A stretch of DNA of 64,000 nucleotides from an unidentified bacterial endosymbiont (GCF_918797525.1 NZ_OU963893.1:806001-870000); one strand, 5' to 3'. Counted from the first letter of the stretch, positions 51,063 through 62,969 are shown. Made by a program: numbers and translations. The notes: generated by a model not told the origin, from the letters alone.

Positions 51063-52049
51063 TTATCCGAAACGGACGTCGCGCCCGTGCGGTTCATCAA
51101 GATCCTGCCACGGGCCAATAGAGATAATGCCCGTCGGGTTAATGGTTTTATGGCTGCGGTAGTAGTGGGTGCGAATATGATCGAAATCGACCGTTTCGGC
51201 AATGCCCGGCATCTGGTAGATGTCACGCAGGAAACCATGCAGGTTTAGGTAATCGCTGATGCGATGTTTATCGCACTTAAAGTGGGTAACATAGACCGGA
51301 TCAAAGCGGATAAGCGTAGTCCATAGGCGGATGTCGGCTTCCGTCAGGCGGTCGCCCGTCAGGTAGCGGTGTTGACCGAGGATCTGCTCCAGACGCTCCA
51401 GAGAGTCAAATACTTTCCCGACCGCCTCATCGTAAGCGTCCTGGCTGGTGGCAAAACCGGCTTTGTAGACGCCGTTATTAACGTTGTCGTAGATCCAACC
51501 GTTCAGCTCATCGATCTTAGCGCGCAGTTCGTCGGGGTAATAATCCCCGGCGCGGGCGCCCTGGGCATCAAACGCGGTGTTGAACATGCGGATGATCTCC
51601 GCAGACTCATTGCTGACGATGGTCTGGTTTTTTTTATCCCACAGTACCGGCACCGTAACGCGCCCGGTGTAGTGCGGGTCGGCACGCAGGTAGAGCTGGT
51701 AGAGGAAATCGTGGTGATACAGGGCATCACCCGTCGCGGCGGGGAAATCACTGTCAAACGTCCAGCCGTTTTCCAGCATCAGCGGGTTCACTACCGAAAC
51801 CGGAATCAATGCCTCCAGCCCTTTAAGCTTGCGCACAATCAACGTGCGGTGCGCCCACGGACAGGCGAGTGAAACATAGAGATGGTAACGGTCTTTTTCG
51901 GCTGCGAAGCCACTTTCTCCGCTCGGGCCGGCAGCGCCGTCGGCGGTCAGCCAGTTACGGAAGGCCGAAACAGAGCGCCTGAAGCGGCCACCGGTGGATT
52001 GGGTGTCATACCAGACATCCTGCCAGATGCCGTCTACGAGTTGTCCCAT
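51063..52049 (-). CDS. yqjG: Glutathionyl-hydroquinone reductase YqjG
   Basis: A xi-class glutathione transferase that reduces glutathionyl-hydroquinones. The 328 residues equal E. coli; the catalytic Cys63 is in the motif LACPWAHRT, followed by VPVLWDKKNQTIVSNES and the helical C-terminal domain with NGWIYDNVNNGVYKAGFA. I start at MGQLVDGIW. Downstream of yqjF in the same direction. Confidence 0.96.
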   Translation of the reverse strand: MGQLVDGIWQDVWYDTQSTGGRFRRSVSAFRNWLTADGAAGPSGESGFAAEKDRYHLYVSLACPWAHRTLIVRKLKGLEALIPVSVVNPLMLENGWTFDSDFPAATGDALYHHDFLYQLYLRADPHYTGRVTVPVLWDKKNQTIVSNESAEIIRMFNTAFDAQGARAGDYYPDELRAKIDELNGWIYDNVNNGVYKAGFATSQDAYDEAVGKVFDSLERLEQILGQHRYLTGDRLTEADIRLWTTLIRFDPVYVTHFKCDKHRISDYLNLHGFLRDIYQMPGIAETVDFDHIRTHYYRSHKTINPTGIISIGPWQDLDEPHGRDVRFG

Positions 52050-52121
52050 TTTTTTCTCCTCCGTCAGATAGCAAAAGCGAGGAGACATCTCCTCGCTTTG
52101 TAGGTATTCAGTATAGCGTGC

Positions 52122-52514
52122 TTACCACTTCTTATTCAGCACGCGGTCAATGCTGTACGCGCCAGGGCCGGTGATGGCCAGCAGCAGGAAACCGCCTGCA
52201 ATGGTCAGGTTTTTCATGAACATCAGGGAGTTCACGCCTTCCGCGAAGTTACTGTGGAAAATGAATGCCGTCAGCAGGGTAAAGCCAGCGGTGAACAATG
52301 CGGTAGTACGGGTCAGAAAGCCGAACAGTACCGCCAGACCACCGCCGAATTCAAGCAGAATGGTTAGCGGCAGCAGGAACCCCGGTACACCCATCGCTTC
52401 CATATACTGTTGGGTACCTGCATAGCCGGTGATTTTGCCCCAACCTGCGGTGATAAACAGAATTGGCATCAGAATACGCGCAACCAAAACCCCAACATCT
52501 TCTAATTTTTTCAT
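52122..52514 (-). CDS. yqjF: DoxX-family membrane protein YqjF
   Basis: A 130-residue DoxX-like inner-membrane protein with four hydrophobic segments (ILMPILFITAGWGKITGY, FLLPLTILLEFGGGLAVLFG, ALFTAGFTLLTAFIFHS, NLTIAGGFLLLAITG). Role in quinone or thiol redox is suspected in E. coli. Runs ahead of yqjG, about 70 bases away. Confidence 0.93.
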   Translation of the reverse strand: MKKLEDVGVLVARILMPILFITAGWGKITGYAGTQQYMEAMGVPGFLLPLTILLEFGGGLAVLFGFLTRTTALFTAGFTLLTAFIFHSNFAEGVNSLMFMKNLTIAGGFLLLAITGPGAYSIDRVLNKKW

Positions 52515-52739
52515 TTTACTCTCCAGGAAACCACATCAGCGGCTGAACGATATTTTTGTGCAAATTCGGGTAGATACCGCGTCTTTGCTGTCAATGGAGA
52601 GAATCATAAACGTGACGAATAGCAATTGTTAGCAAGGAAAACTGTCAATGTTTATCAAAGATATTGAGTAATGGAGGAGATGCGGGACGAACGAAATGGA
52701 GGCCGGGTCATGCGACTCCGCCCCCCGGCACAACAGAGA

Positions 52740-53036
52740 TTACCGTAGCTGCTGCTGGCGCAGCGTGGTTTTCACCAGACGCCAGGCGCTCCAGACGCCA
52801 AAGCCGCGTCGGGCCCAGCGGATCAGCATATTAGGATGTCGAATACTCCAGATAGCCATCACGCTGCTACCGACCAACGCCCAGGAGCGCAGGCTCAGGA
52901 CAGTATTCCAGCCACGATCGAACCGATGAGTTGCATCAATCCAGTCACGACGGCCAGCCGACAAATCCAGCCGTTGCTGTTGAATTTGGCTCAAAAGATA
53001 GGCTTTTCGCTTCTGACGCTCGGCAGCGCTGCTCAC
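52740..53036 (-). CDS. yqjK: YqjK-family protein
   Basis: A 98-residue protein with a charged N-terminal helix (RQKRKAYLLSQIQQQRLDL) and one hydrophobic stretch (SWALVGSSVMAIWSI). Function unknown. Overlaps the end of yqjE by four bases (ATGA-type), so it is translated as part of yqjCDEK-like operon. Confidence 0.88.
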   Translation of the reverse strand: MSSAAERQKRKAYLLSQIQQQRLDLSAGRRDWIDATHRFDRGWNTVLSLRSWALVGSSVMAIWSIRHPNMLIRWARRGFGVWSAWRLVKTTLRQQQLR

Positions 53037-53431
53037 GGTTTATCGTCCTCCAGCAACGAACGATCGTTAGCCAGCTCCTGTCGCGTATGGCGCAGGAAGG
53101 TTGACGTACGTGCCTTATGCAGCGTCCAGATGCCTCCAATTAATGCGCCAACCAACAGAACAACGGTAGTGGCGATCATCGCATTGAGGCGATACTGCGG
53201 ATCGATGGCCCAGATGATTAACACCATCAGGCTCATCAGACCGAACGCGGCGAAAAGCATGGTCAGACCGAGCATGAGCAGCATCTGGAAAAGGTTGGCT
53301 TTCTCCTCTTCCAGTTCAACCACTGCAAGCCGGACGCGCGTTTCGGCAATGCCGACCAGCGTGGTTAACAAACGCTGGCCGATGCCGAGGACGTTATTAG
53401 CAGGCCCTTGTGCGTGACGAGGATCTTCCAT
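53033..53431 (-). CDS. yqjE: Inner-membrane protein YqjE
   Basis: A 132-residue phage-holin-III-like superfamily membrane protein with two hydrophobic segments (LFQMLLMLGLTMLFAAFGLM, MIATTVVLLVGALIGGIW). I start at MEDPRHAQGP; the upstream in-frame codons run back through the 3' end of yqjD. Two bases separate it from yqjD. Function unknown. Confidence 0.9.
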   Translation of the reverse strand: MEDPRHAQGPANNVLGIGQRLLTTLVGIAETRVRLAVVELEEEKANLFQMLLMLGLTMLFAAFGLMSLMVLIIWAIDPQYRLNAMIATTVVLLVGALIGGIWTLHKARTSTFLRHTRQELANDRSLLEDDKP

Positions 53432-53433
53432 AA

Positions 53434-53739
53434 TCAGCGACGCGTCAGGAGGATGCCCAGCACGATACCCACTGCGGCACCAATACCTACGCCAGTCCAC
53501 GGGTTATCACGAACATACTCATCGGCACGGGCAGCGGCCTCGCGAGTCTGTTTCGCCAATGCATCACCGGTTTCACCCAGACGATGACGGCTCTCTTTCA
53601 GCGCCTGTTCCGCTTTGCTGCGCAGTTTGCTGACTTCTTCCTTAGATTTATCGGTGGAGGAGCTCAGCACCTCTTCCAGGGTGTCTGCAAGGGATTTCAG
53701 TTCAGCGCGCAGATGTTCTGAGGTGGTATCTTTTGACAT
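53434..53739 (-). CDS. yqjD: Membrane-anchored ribosome-associated protein YqjD
   Basis: A 101-residue member of the ElaB/YqjD/YgaM family. A long charged helical region (10-75) is followed by NPWTGVGIGAAVGIVLGILLTRR, a single C-terminal membrane anchor. In E. coli it binds ribosomes at the membrane in stationary phase. In an operon with yqjC before it and yqjE after it. Confidence 0.94.
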   Translation of the reverse strand: MSKDTTSEHLRAELKSLADTLEEVLSSSTDKSKEEVSKLRSKAEQALKESRHRLGETGDALAKQTREAAARADEYVRDNPWTGVGIGAAVGIVLGILLTRR

Positions 53740-53768
53740 GATTCTCTCCTGTTGAGATTTCCGTTAAC

Positions 53769-54137
53769 TCAATATTCGCGAGCTTCCAGCGCTTTCAGTT
53801 CGTCCTGCGCTTCTTGCAACTTCCTCTCGCGTTTAGCAATTTTATCCGCATCACCTTTCTCTTTCGCTTCCTGCAGATCTTGACGGCGCTCGGCTATCTC
53901 GTCTTGCTGTTCGGCAATTTTTTTCTGATGATCGGCTCGCAGCTTGCTGTCCGTACAATTGTCTTTCACTTCACTGAGCGCTTTCTTCAAACCGTCAATA
54001 CGGTTCTGGTTGTTATGCTTTTCGGCATAACTGATTTCGCGCTGAATTTCCTGCTCTTTCTGCTGACAAAGGGTGTTAGCGAAAGAAGCAGAGCTTAAAG
54101 TTAAAAGGGTCAGAGCCAGCGTGATGCGGTATTTCAT
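53769..54137 (-). CDS. yqjC: DUF1090 periplasmic protein YqjC
   Basis: A 122-residue exported protein: signal peptide with cleavage after SSASFA (about residue 20), then an almost entirely helical, charged coiled-coil region (LCQQKEQEIQREISYAEKHN to the end). Cys24 and Cys60 may form a disulfide. DUF1090; function unknown. Confidence 0.92.
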   Translation of the reverse strand: MKYRITLALTLLTLSSASFANTLCQQKEQEIQREISYAEKHNNQNRIDGLKKALSEVKDNCTDSKLRADHQKKIAEQQDEIAERRQDLQEAKEKGDADKIAKRERKLQEAQDELKALEAREY

Positions 54138-54279
54138 ATTTGAAACCTTCCGTTGTGTTACGGCTTAGCCGTTATCCAAAATAATGCGGAGAACACCTGA
54201 AGGTTGCTCCGCATACTTAAGCATAGTAAGTAAACGGGGTAATCACCAAAGGGAGTGAAAAGATTCGGAATCCTGGTAA

Positions 54280-54663
54280 TTATCCAAACCGATGCGACGT
54301 ATCGCGGAGTAATGACAACCAGGCGGCAGGATGGCTGTTATCTTCCTGCTGCGCAATAATATAGCCATGCGGCAATGTGCGGTCGAGTACCACCTTCGCG
54401 GCTGCGCTCTGGGCGCTGGAGTCAAATTTAATAAGCAACACGTCGTCCTGCGGCGTAATGCTCTTAAAGCGAATACCGTTGGCGTCAAGATGATGCCAGA
54501 CCGAAAAGCCATCAGGGACGCTGACGCCCTGATTCATTGGGCGAATAGCCAGAGTCGACTCCTCGTTACCCAGCGCGGCCCAGGTCATTAGCAGGGCGGC
54601 GATGGCCGCCAGCGCAATCATGGCACAGGAGAATCGACGCACTGTGAGGGGGAAGATAACCAT
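54280..54663 (-). CDS. mzrA: EnvZ/OmpR modulator MzrA
   Basis: MzrA is a small inner-membrane protein that binds EnvZ and links the Cpx and EnvZ/OmpR responses in E. coli. The 127 residues equal E. coli: a single N-terminal membrane segment ([19 protein letters not shown]) and the well-conserved periplasmic part ([20 protein letters not shown]). The first 35 residues differ clearly from E. coli. I start at MVIFPLTV; two bases follow yqjA, so they are co-transcribed. Confidence 0.93.
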   Translation of the reverse strand: MVIFPLTVRRFSCAMIALAAIAALLMTWAALGNEESTLAIRPMNQGVSVPDGFSVWHHLDANGIRFKSITPQDDVLLIKFDSSAQSAAAKVVLDRTLPHGYIIAQQEDNSHPAAWLSLLRDTSHRFG

Positions 54664-54665
54664 TG

Positions 54666-55328
54666 TTAGCCCCTGGTCCCGTATTTCTTTTTCCACAGCA
54701 TATAGAGTGACCCCCCCAGACCAATGACCAGCAGCACCACCGGCAGCAGCATCAGGCAGGACATCAGTTGGTCTTCATATTTCATGAACACCGGTGTTTT
54801 GCCCAGCACATAGCCCAGCGTGGTCAGGATCAGGACCCACAGCAGACCGCTCACCCAGTTAAAAAACTGAAAGCGGGCGCTGTTCAGCCCCGAAAGGCCC
54901 GCTATGGTTGGCAGCAACGTGCGTACAAAGGCGATAAAACGGCCCACTAACAGTGCGGAAAGCCCGTGCTTATGAAAAAGGTGGTGCGCCCGCTGGTGAT
55001 AATGCGCGGGGAGATGGGATAGCCAGTTTTGAACGATGCGCGTATTGCCCAGCCAGCGTCCCTGGATATAACTCACCCAGCAGCCGAGACTGGCCGCAAC
55101 GGTTAATAACACCACGGTTTGTGGGAACGCCATCGCCCCTTTAGCGCACAGCACGCCCACCAGAACCAGCAGGCTATCGCCGGGCAAGAAGGCCGCAGGA
55201 AGCAACCCGTTCTCAAGGAACAGGATCATAAACAAGACGAAGTAGAGCATACCAATCATGGAAGGATTGGCCAGCGTTTCGAAATCCTGCGCCCAGAGGG
55301 CCTGCAGTAGTTGGGTCAAAAGTTCCAT
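54666..55328 (-). CDS. yqjA: DedA-family membrane protein YqjA
   Basis: A 220-residue DedA-family protein, part of the group needed for envelope lipid turnover and proton-motive-force balance. Visible are [22 protein letters not shown] and the conserved [18 protein letters not shown] arginine motif. E. coli YqjA supports growth at alkaline pH and is under Cpx control. Heads the yqjA-mzrA unit. Confidence 0.96.
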   Translation of the reverse strand: MELLTQLLQALWAQDFETLANPSMIGMLYFVLFMILFLENGLLPAAFLPGDSLLVLVGVLCAKGAMAFPQTVVLLTVAASLGCWVSYIQGRWLGNTRIVQNWLSHLPAHYHQRAHHLFHKHGLSALLVGRFIAFVRTLLPTIAGLSGLNSARFQFFNWVSGLLWVLILTTLGYVLGKTPVFMKYEDQLMSCLMLLPVVLLVIGLGGSLYMLWKKKYGTRG

Positions 55329-55670
55329 TCAGTGTTCCTGGAAATCGGTTAACATCACGCCTGTTATCCGGGTAAAACAGCACGGCGACAGTGCTATGAT
55401 TTTATTATGGTCGCTCGTTGATACATTAGCGCGTGGCTAACGCTGTTCCCGCTAATTAGCTGGTTAGCAAGCACTAACTTACAAAATAAAGAATTGAATA
55501 TAATTGTAACAAAGCCCAACGTTCTGCGTCACAGATTTTGCAGGGATGAATGATTTTGGCGTAAGGCGTGGAGGGGAGCGAGGGACTTTACAAAGGCTGA
55601 CATTATAACTGCTTACCTTCTCCTGCCGCCGGAAGGCGTAACGAAGCGCCTGCCGGAGAGACTTAAAAGG
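55329..55670. promoter_or_regulatory. yqjA upstream region and exuR 3' region
   Basis: No gene seen. AGCAC-GGCGACA-GTGCT (55381-55397 region) is an inverted repeat in the yqjA leader. Near exuR's end, CCGGAAGGCG...CGCCTGCCGG (55628-55655) is a REP-like palindrome that probably ends exuR transcription. No clear Cpx box was found. Confidence 0.4.
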
Positions 55671-56447
55671 TTATTTTGCCAGACTGGCTGCGGTATCAAG
55701 GTGAACCACGGGATTATCGGCAAATAAATAGCGGTCAGCGTTGAATTCGAAGTCGTCACTGGTTTCATTGAACAGCATAAGTTTGGTGTTTTCCAGATGT
55801 TGCCACATGGCCAGTTTAGCGGCATGAGGATCTTTACGAATCAGCGCTTTAAGGATTTGGTCATGATCGTCACACCAGTTATCGACGGTACGGGAATCGA
55901 TATGATCGTGCAATTTCTTCCAGTATGGGTTGTGAACACGCTGAGTCCACATTTTTTCAACGATGGCGGCCAGCGCCGTATTTTGGGTAGCCAGGGCCAC
56001 CTGCACGTGGAACTGGAGATCCCATTCTGAATCGCGGAAACATTTTTCCTTACGCGCGCTCTCCTGAATTTCCATCAGCTTCATAATGTCCTGCTTGGTC
56101 ACCTGAGTGGCTGCGAATTCCGCAATATTACTTTCGATAAGCTGGCGAGCCTGGAGCAGTTCAAACGGACCGTAGCTGGCGAATTCCAGACTTTCGTCCG
56201 GTGCCGGGGTATGTTTTGCCTGACTGGAGATAACGTGAATTCCGGAGCCTTTACGCACCTCAACATAGCCTTCCACTTCCAGCATGATGATGGCTTCGCG
56301 CACCACGGTACGGCTGACGCTTTTTTCATCTGCGATAAAGCGCTCAGCGGGAAGTTTATCACCGACAAGATAAACACCTTGCTCGATGCGATCTTTCAGT
56401 TCGGCGGCAAGTTGTTGATATAAACGACGTGGTTCGGTGATTTCCAT
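55671..56447 (-). CDS. exuR: Hexuronate regulon repressor ExuR
   Basis: A 258-residue GntR-family (FadR-like) repressor of galacturonate use. The N-terminal winged helix ([15 protein letters not shown] to [22 protein letters not shown]) precedes an FCD ligand domain with [11 protein letters not shown]. Length equals E. coli. It is downstream of exuT in the same direction; an ExuR-like operator upstream implies autoregulation. Confidence 0.96.
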   Translation of the reverse strand: MEITEPRRLYQQLAAELKDRIEQGVYLVGDKLPAERFIADEKSVSRTVVREAIIMLEVEGYVEVRKGSGIHVISSQAKHTPAPDESLEFASYGPFELLQARQLIESNIAEFAATQVTKQDIMKLMEIQESARKEKCFRDSEWDLQFHVQVALATQNTALAAIVEKMWTQRVHNPYWKKLHDHIDSRTVDNWCDDHDQILKALIRKDPHAAKLAMWQHLENTKLMLFNETSDDFEFNADRYLFADNPVVHLDTAASLAK

Positions 56448-56474
56448 ATGCGCTCCAGGCAGGGTACGGCGGAT

Positions 56475-56492
56475 GATTTGTTATACCACTTT
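56475..56492. promoter_or_regulatory. ExuR-like operator before exuR
   Basis: GATTTGTTATACCACTTT fits the UxuR/ExuR palindrome AAATTGGTATACCAATTT over its core, 28 bases upstream of the exuR start. Confidence 0.55.
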
Positions 56493-56565
56493 TGCCTGCC
56501 AGTCTCCAGATTTTGCCAATAAAAAGCCGCTACAAAGCGGAATAGGGAAGAATGTGTCGGGTAAG

Positions 56566-56590
56566 TGCTGCGCTTACCCGGCACAACGGT
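56566..56590. repeat. REP-like palindrome after exuT
   Basis: GGGTAAG-TGCTGCG-CTTACCC lies directly after exuT. It belongs to the same general family of short intergenic palindromes as those after mtr and yraQ. Confidence 0.55.
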
Positions 56591-56597
56591 CTTGCTG

Positions 56598-57896
56598 CTA
56601 ACTCTGGGTTGCCGGGCCCCCAAGGGACTCGTTTTGTAGCTCATCGGCAGATTTACTTTTCAGCACCGTCCAGATAACCACCGCGCCCAGCAGGTCGAAG
56701 ATAGCCAGTACGGCAAACAGCGGGCTGAAACCGATGGTATCGGCTAGCGCACCGACGACCAGCGCAAACAGGGTGCTTGCGGTCCAGGCGGCCATACCGG
56801 TCAGGCCGTTTGCGGTTGCCACTTCGTTACGGCCAAAGACGTCTGAAGAGAGGGTGATCAGCGCACCGGACAGGGACTGGTGAGCAAAACCACCAATACA
56901 CAGCAGCGCGATAGCAATATAAGGGCTGGTGAACAGGCCAATCATGCCAGGGCCAATCATCAGCAGCGCACCCATGGTGACCACCATTTTACGCGAGACG
57001 ATCAGGTTCACGCCAAACCAGCGCTGGAACAGCGGTGGCAGGTAACCGCCAACGATACAACCCAGGTCAGCGAACAACATTGGCATCCAGGCGAACATGG
57101 CGATCTCTTTCAGGTTAAAGCCGTAAACTTTAAACATGAACAGCGGGATCCAGGCGTTGAAGGTTCCCCAGGCCGGTTCCGCCAGAAAGCGTGGCAGCGC
57201 AATACCCCAGAACTGACGGGTGCCCAGGATCTGCCAGACGGACATTTTTTTGCCGTTGTTGGTCTGATGCTGAGACTCCTGGCCCCCAATGATGTAATCT
57301 CGTTCTTCTTCGGACAGTTTTTTCTGGTCACGGGGATGTTTATAGAAAATCAGCCACGCCATGGCCCATGCAAAGCTCAGCACGCCAGAGATAATGAACG
57401 CCATCTGCCAGCTGTGCATCACGATAGCCCATACCACCAGCGGCGGCGCAATCATCGCACCGATGGACGAGCCAACGTTAAAGTAACCGACCGCAATAGA
57501 ACGCTCCTTTGCCGGGAACCACTCGGAGCTGGCTTTCAGGCCGGCAGGGATCATTGCCGCTTCAGCAGCACCCACTGCGCCACGCGCCAGCGCCAGCCCC
57601 CCCCAACTCCCTGCCAGCGCGGTTGCGCCGCAGAAAATTGCCCACGCGACGGCGAAGAAGGCATAACCGACTTTAGTACCGAGAATATCGAGAACATAAC
57701 CTGCAACAGGCTGCATTATTGTATAAGCTGCGGAATAAGCAGCAATAATGTAGGAATATTGCTGTGTGGAGATATGCAACTCTTCCATTAATGTTGGCGC
57801 CGCTGCTGCCACGGTATTACGTGTCAGGTAGCCAAGCACGGTGCCTAACGTCACCAGCGCAATCATGTACCAACGTAACCCTTTAATTTTACGCAT
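56598..57896 (-). CDS. exuT: Hexuronate transporter ExuT
   Basis: A major facilitator symporter of 432 residues (anion-cation symporter family) importing galacturonate and glucuronate. Twelve hydrophobic segments; GYLTRNTVAAAAPTLMEEL and ARGAVGAAEAAMIPAGLKA are family signatures. Divergent from uxaC across 474 bases carrying ExuR and CRP sites. A REP-like palindrome follows it. Confidence 0.96.
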   Translation of the reverse strand: MRKIKGLRWYMIALVTLGTVLGYLTRNTVAAAAPTLMEELHISTQQYSYIIAAYSAAYTIMQPVAGYVLDILGTKVGYAFFAVAWAIFCGATALAGSWGGLALARGAVGAAEAAMIPAGLKASSEWFPAKERSIAVGYFNVGSSIGAMIAPPLVVWAIVMHSWQMAFIISGVLSFAWAMAWLIFYKHPRDQKKLSEEERDYIIGGQESQHQTNNGKKMSVWQILGTRQFWGIALPRFLAEPAWGTFNAWIPLFMFKVYGFNLKEIAMFAWMPMLFADLGCIVGGYLPPLFQRWFGVNLIVSRKMVVTMGALLMIGPGMIGLFTSPYIAIALLCIGGFAHQSLSGALITLSSDVFGRNEVATANGLTGMAAWTASTLFALVVGALADTIGFSPLFAVLAIFDLLGAVVIWTVLKSKSADELQNESLGGPATQS

Positions 57897-58120
57897 CTAA
57901 AACCTCATCGTTATGTTATTTCCGTGCCGGAACACGGCAACCTCTCAACCGTTGCCGGGAGCGGTTGTGTAACGGGAGGGGCGTAGCCGGGAGAATGTCC
58001 CGGAACGGCCCGAACCTTGCCATAAGTAATCGTGCATAAGTCGGTTTCCGTACCGTTAAATCCGATGTTTTACACCGGCAATGCATTCCGTCGGCTTAGT
58101 GTTTGCGACGGCGAAAAGAT

Positions 58121-58138
58121 AACTTGTCATACAACTTT
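58121..58138. promoter_or_regulatory. ExuR-like operator, exuT side
   Basis: AACTTGTCATACAACTTT, near-palindromic about ATA, matches the ExuR/UxuR consensus at most outer positions. Confidence 0.55.
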
Positions 58139-58142
58139 AAAA

Positions 58143-58158
58143 GGTGAGTGACATCACA
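58143..58158. promoter_or_regulatory. CRP-type site
   Basis: GGTGAGTGACATCACA differs from TGTGAN6TCACA by one base and lies four bases from the ExuR-like operator. Confidence 0.6.
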
Positions 58159-58274
58159 AAAGCGTGATCCTTTGTAGGGACATTAGATGGCGCCTGCAAA
58201 GCCAATGCTGGCGCGGCTTGCGGAAGGGTTTACTCCATTTGGGGTAATTTTTTTGTCGACGTTTATTGATCTAA

Positions 58275-59783
<1,509 letters not shown>

Positions 59784-59799
59784 GGCCTTTGAGGTTGAT

Positions 59800-61287
59800 A
59801 TGCACTACATCAAAATCCATTCGCTGGATAACGTTGCCGTAGCGCTGGCGGATCTGATCGAAGGGACGGAAGTCACTTTCGATAATGAGTCGGTCACGTT
59901 GCGCCAGGCCATTGGACGTGGACACAAGTTTGCCCTGATCCCGATTGCCAAAGGGGAGAACGTGGTGAAGTATGGCTTGCCCATCGGCCATGCGCTGGCG
60001 GATATTGCGCCGGGTGAATACATTCATTCTCACAATACCCGCACCAATCTGAGCGATCTGGACGAGTATAGCTATCAACCCGATTTCCAGGCCGAAGAAG
60101 GGCAGGCGCGAGATCGTGACGTTCAGATCTACCGCCGCGCCAATGGCGACGTGGGGATCCGCAATGAGCTGTGGATCCTCCCGACCGTGGGCTGCGTAAA
60201 CGGGATTGCGCGCCAAATCCAGACGCGTTTCCTGAAAGAAACCAATAATGCTGAAGGCACCGACGGCGTGCATCTTTTCAGCCACACTTACGGCTGCTCT
60301 CAGCTTGGCGATGACCACATCAATACCCGTACCATGCTGCAAAACATGGTGCGCCACCCGAATGCGGGCGCGGTGCTGGTGATTGGCCTGGGCTGCGAAA
60401 ACAATCAGGTTGATGCGTTCCGCGACACCCTGGGCGAGTTCGACGCCGACCGCGTGCACTTTATGGTGTGTCAGCATCAGGACGATGAAGTGGAAGCGGG
60501 CCTGGAACAACTGCATCAGCTGTATGAGGTGATGCGCCACGATAAACGCCAGCCGGGCAAACTGAGCGAATTGAAGTTTGGTCTCGAATGCGGCGGCTCG
60601 GATGGCTTGTCCGGGATCACCGCCAACCCAATGCTGGGGCGCTTCTCCGATTATATGATAGCCAACGGCGGCACTACCGTGCTCACCGAAGTACCCGAGA
60701 TGTTCGGCGCAGAGCGTATTCTGATGAGCCACTGCCGCGACGAAGCGACATTTGAAAAGACCGTCACCATGGTGAACGATTTCAAACAGTACTTCATCGC
60801 GCACAATCAGCCGATTTATGAGAACCCGTCTCCGGGTAACAAAGCGGGTGGAATTACAACGCTTGAAGAGAAGTCTCTCGGCTGCACCCAGAAAGCGGGA
60901 GCCAGCCAGGTGGTCGACGTCTTGCGTTACGGCGAGCGCCTCAAAACACACGGTCTTAACCTGCTCAGCGCACCGGGCAACGATGCGGTTGCAACCAGCG
61001 CGCTGGCCGGTTCCGGTTGCCATATGGTGCTGTTCAGTACCGGTCGCGGCACACCTTACGGCGGTTTTGTGCCTACGGTGAAAATTGCCACCAACAGCGA
61101 ACTGGCGGCAAAGAAAAAACACTGGATTGACTTCGATGCGGGGCAACTGATCCACGGTAAAGCGATGCCGGAGCTGCTGTCTGAGTTTGTGGACACCATT
61201 GTTGAATTTGCTAACGGCAAACAAACCTGCAACGAGAAGAACGATTTCCGCGAGCTGGCTATCTTTAAGAGCGGCGTAACGCTGTAA
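59800..61287 (+). CDS. uxaA: Altronate dehydratase
   Basis: UxaA dehydrates altronate to 2-keto-3-deoxygluconate. The 495 residues have an N-terminal SAF domain (about 1-85), then the large domain with HTYGCSQLG, GLGCENNQ, CGGSDGLSG, NPSPGNKAGG and GRGTPYGG, an iron-dependent enzyme. Starts 16 bases after uxaC. The reductase gene uxaB, between the two steps, is not in the window. Confidence 0.97.
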   Translation: MHYIKIHSLDNVAVALADLIEGTEVTFDNESVTLRQAIGRGHKFALIPIAKGENVVKYGLPIGHALADIAPGEYIHSHNTRTNLSDLDEYSYQPDFQAEEGQARDRDVQIYRRANGDVGIRNELWILPTVGCVNGIARQIQTRFLKETNNAEGTDGVHLFSHTYGCSQLGDDHINTRTMLQNMVRHPNAGAVLVIGLGCENNQVDAFRDTLGEFDADRVHFMVCQHQDDEVEAGLEQLHQLYEVMRHDKRQPGKLSELKFGLECGGSDGLSGITANPMLGRFSDYMIANGGTTVLTEVPEMFGAERILMSHCRDEATFEKTVTMVNDFKQYFIAHNQPIYENPSPGNKAGGITTLEEKSLGCTQKAGASQVVDVLRYGERLKTHGLNLLSAPGNDAVATSALAGSGCHMVLFSTGRGTPYGGFVPTVKIATNSELAAKKKHWIDFDAGQLIHGKAMPELLSEFVDTIVEFANGKQTCNEKNDFRELAIFKSGVTL

Positions 61288-61355
61288 AACCGGATGCCCT
61301 CGCCCGGCAGGGAGAGGGACATAAACTCAAAACGGCAACGCGGGTTGCCGTTTGG

Positions 61356-62585
61356 CTATTTCCTCGCTAAACGCGCATCTTCAGCCTGACACACCGCTGC
61401 AGTAAACATCACGTCGGTAGAGGAGTTGATGGCGGTTTCACACGAGTCCTGCAGCACGCCGATGATAAAGCCAACGGCAACTACCTGCATGGCAATGTCG
61501 TTCGGAATACCAAACATATTGCAGGCCAGTGGGATCAGCAGCAGCGAACCACCGGCAACGCCAGATGCGCCACAGGCACAAAGTGACGCCACCACGCTTA
61601 ACAGCAGTGCCGTGGGAAGATCCACCGGAATACCCAGCGTATTCACCGCCGCCAGCGTCAGCACCGTGATGGTAATTGCGGCTCCTGCCATATTGACGGT
61701 TGCGCCCAGCGGAATAGATACGGAGTAGGTGTCGCGGTCCAGATTCAGCTTTTCACACAGCGACATGTTAACCGGGATATTTGCCGCCGAGCTGCGGGTA
61801 AAGAAGGCGGTGACGCCGCTTTCGCGCAGGCACATCAGCACCAGCGGATACGGATTACGGCGGGTCTTCAGGAAGACCAACAGCGGATTAATCACCAGCG
61901 CGACTATCGCCATACAGCCAATCAGAACCAGCAGCAGCTGTGCGTAGCCCCACAGTGCGCCAAAACCGGTAGTCGCAAGCGTGGAAGAGACCAGGCCAAA
62001 AATACCAATCGGCGCAAAGCGAATCACCAGCGTGACGATAAAGGTCACGGCATTGGATACATCGTTAATAAGCTGTTTAGTGGTGTCATTACTGTGGCGC
62101 AGGGCATAGCCCAGCCCCACGGCCCACACCAGAATGCCGATGTAGTTGGCGTTAATCAGCGCGTGAATAGGGTTAGCAACAATGCTCATCAGCAGATCAT
62201 GCATCACCTGCACAATACCCGCAGGCGGTGTAATGTCGGTTGCGCCTGTGGTCAGTTGCAGCGTGGAAGGGAAGATAAAGCTCACCACAACGGCGGTCAG
62301 GGCGGCAGAGAAGGTCCCCAGCAGGTACATCCACAGGATTGGGCGGATATTGGTCTTTTGCCCTTGCTGGTGGTTGGCGACAGAGGCCATTACCAGGGTC
62401 AGCACCAGTATTGGCGCCACGGCTTTCAGGGCGCCCACGAACAGTGTGCCCAGCAGGCCGGTGGCCTCTGCGGCAGGTTTTGAGAGCAGCGCCAGCACGA
62501 CGCCGAGCACCAGGCCAACCAGTATTTGCTTAACAAGGCTGCCGCGCGACAAACGCGCAAACAGACTCGAGGATGATGTAGTCAT
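61356..62585 (-). CDS. sstT: Serine/threonine sodium symporter SstT
   Basis: A dicarboxylate/amino acid:cation symporter of 409 residues importing serine and threonine with sodium. Multiple hydrophobic segments; the signature [15 protein letters not shown] and [15 protein letters not shown] match the family's substrate region. Convergent with uxaA. In E. coli ygjV lies between; it is missing here. A CRP-like site lies upstream. Confidence 0.96.
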   Translation of the reverse strand: MTTSSSSLFARLSRGSLVKQILVGLVLGVVLALLSKPAAEATGLLGTLFVGALKAVAPILVLTLVMASVANHQQGQKTNIRPILWMYLLGTFSAALTAVVVSFIFPSTLQLTTGATDITPPAGIVQVMHDLLMSIVANPIHALINANYIGILVWAVGLGYALRHSNDTTKQLINDVSNAVTFIVTLVIRFAPIGIFGLVSSTLATTGFGALWGYAQLLLVLIGCMAIVALVINPLLVFLKTRRNPYPLVLMCLRESGVTAFFTRSSAANIPVNMSLCEKLNLDRDTYSVSIPLGATVNMAGAAITITVLTLAAVNTLGIPVDLPTALLLSVVASLCACGASGVAGGSLLLIPLACNMFGIPNDIAMQVVAVGFIIGVLQDSCETAINSSTDVMFTAAVCQAEDARLARK

Positions 62586-62620
62586 GGTATTCCTTAAGTG
62601 AAATTGCGTTCCAGCCTGGA

Positions 62621-62636
62621 TGTGCTCTAAGTCACA
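62621..62636. promoter_or_regulatory. CRP-type site upstream of sstT
   Basis: TGTGCTCTAAGTCACA differs from the CRP consensus core TGTGAN6TCACA at one base, 36 bases before the sstT start. Confidence 0.55.
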
Positions 62637-62940
62637 TTTATGTCCGGATGTAAGTCAATGTTTGCCTGGTCGAGTATAGGGAAAGCGCGTGCGGAGGGAA
62701 GTGTAAAATACTGGTTTTTACGTATTGCATCATGGTTTTTAACTGCGGAGCAACAAAACTGTGTTCATCCTCTCCCTGTAGGCTGAGGGTTCCCCAGTAA
62801 TGTTTAAACAGAAGCAATAACATTGTTTCAGAAAGATTGAAGGGATCTGAGCCACCCTGCACCTTTACCGGTCATGTCGTTACAGAGTAGCAAGGAACAT
62901 AAAGTGAACGGAATGACCGCCTGAGTGGTATGTTTCCCTT

Positions 62941-62969
62941 ACCCCAGCCCTCCGGGTGAGGGCTGGGGT
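62941..62969. repeat. Perfect GC palindrome after alx
   Basis: Twelve-base arms ACCCCAGCCCTC and GAGGGCTGGGGT around CGGGT. It is a common type of enterobacterial intergenic repeat, placed at the alx 3' end. Confidence 0.65.

Noticed and set aside
62638..62862. Minus-strand 74-codon frame upstream of sstT
   Set aside because: No recognisable product or start signal; lies in the sstT leader region.
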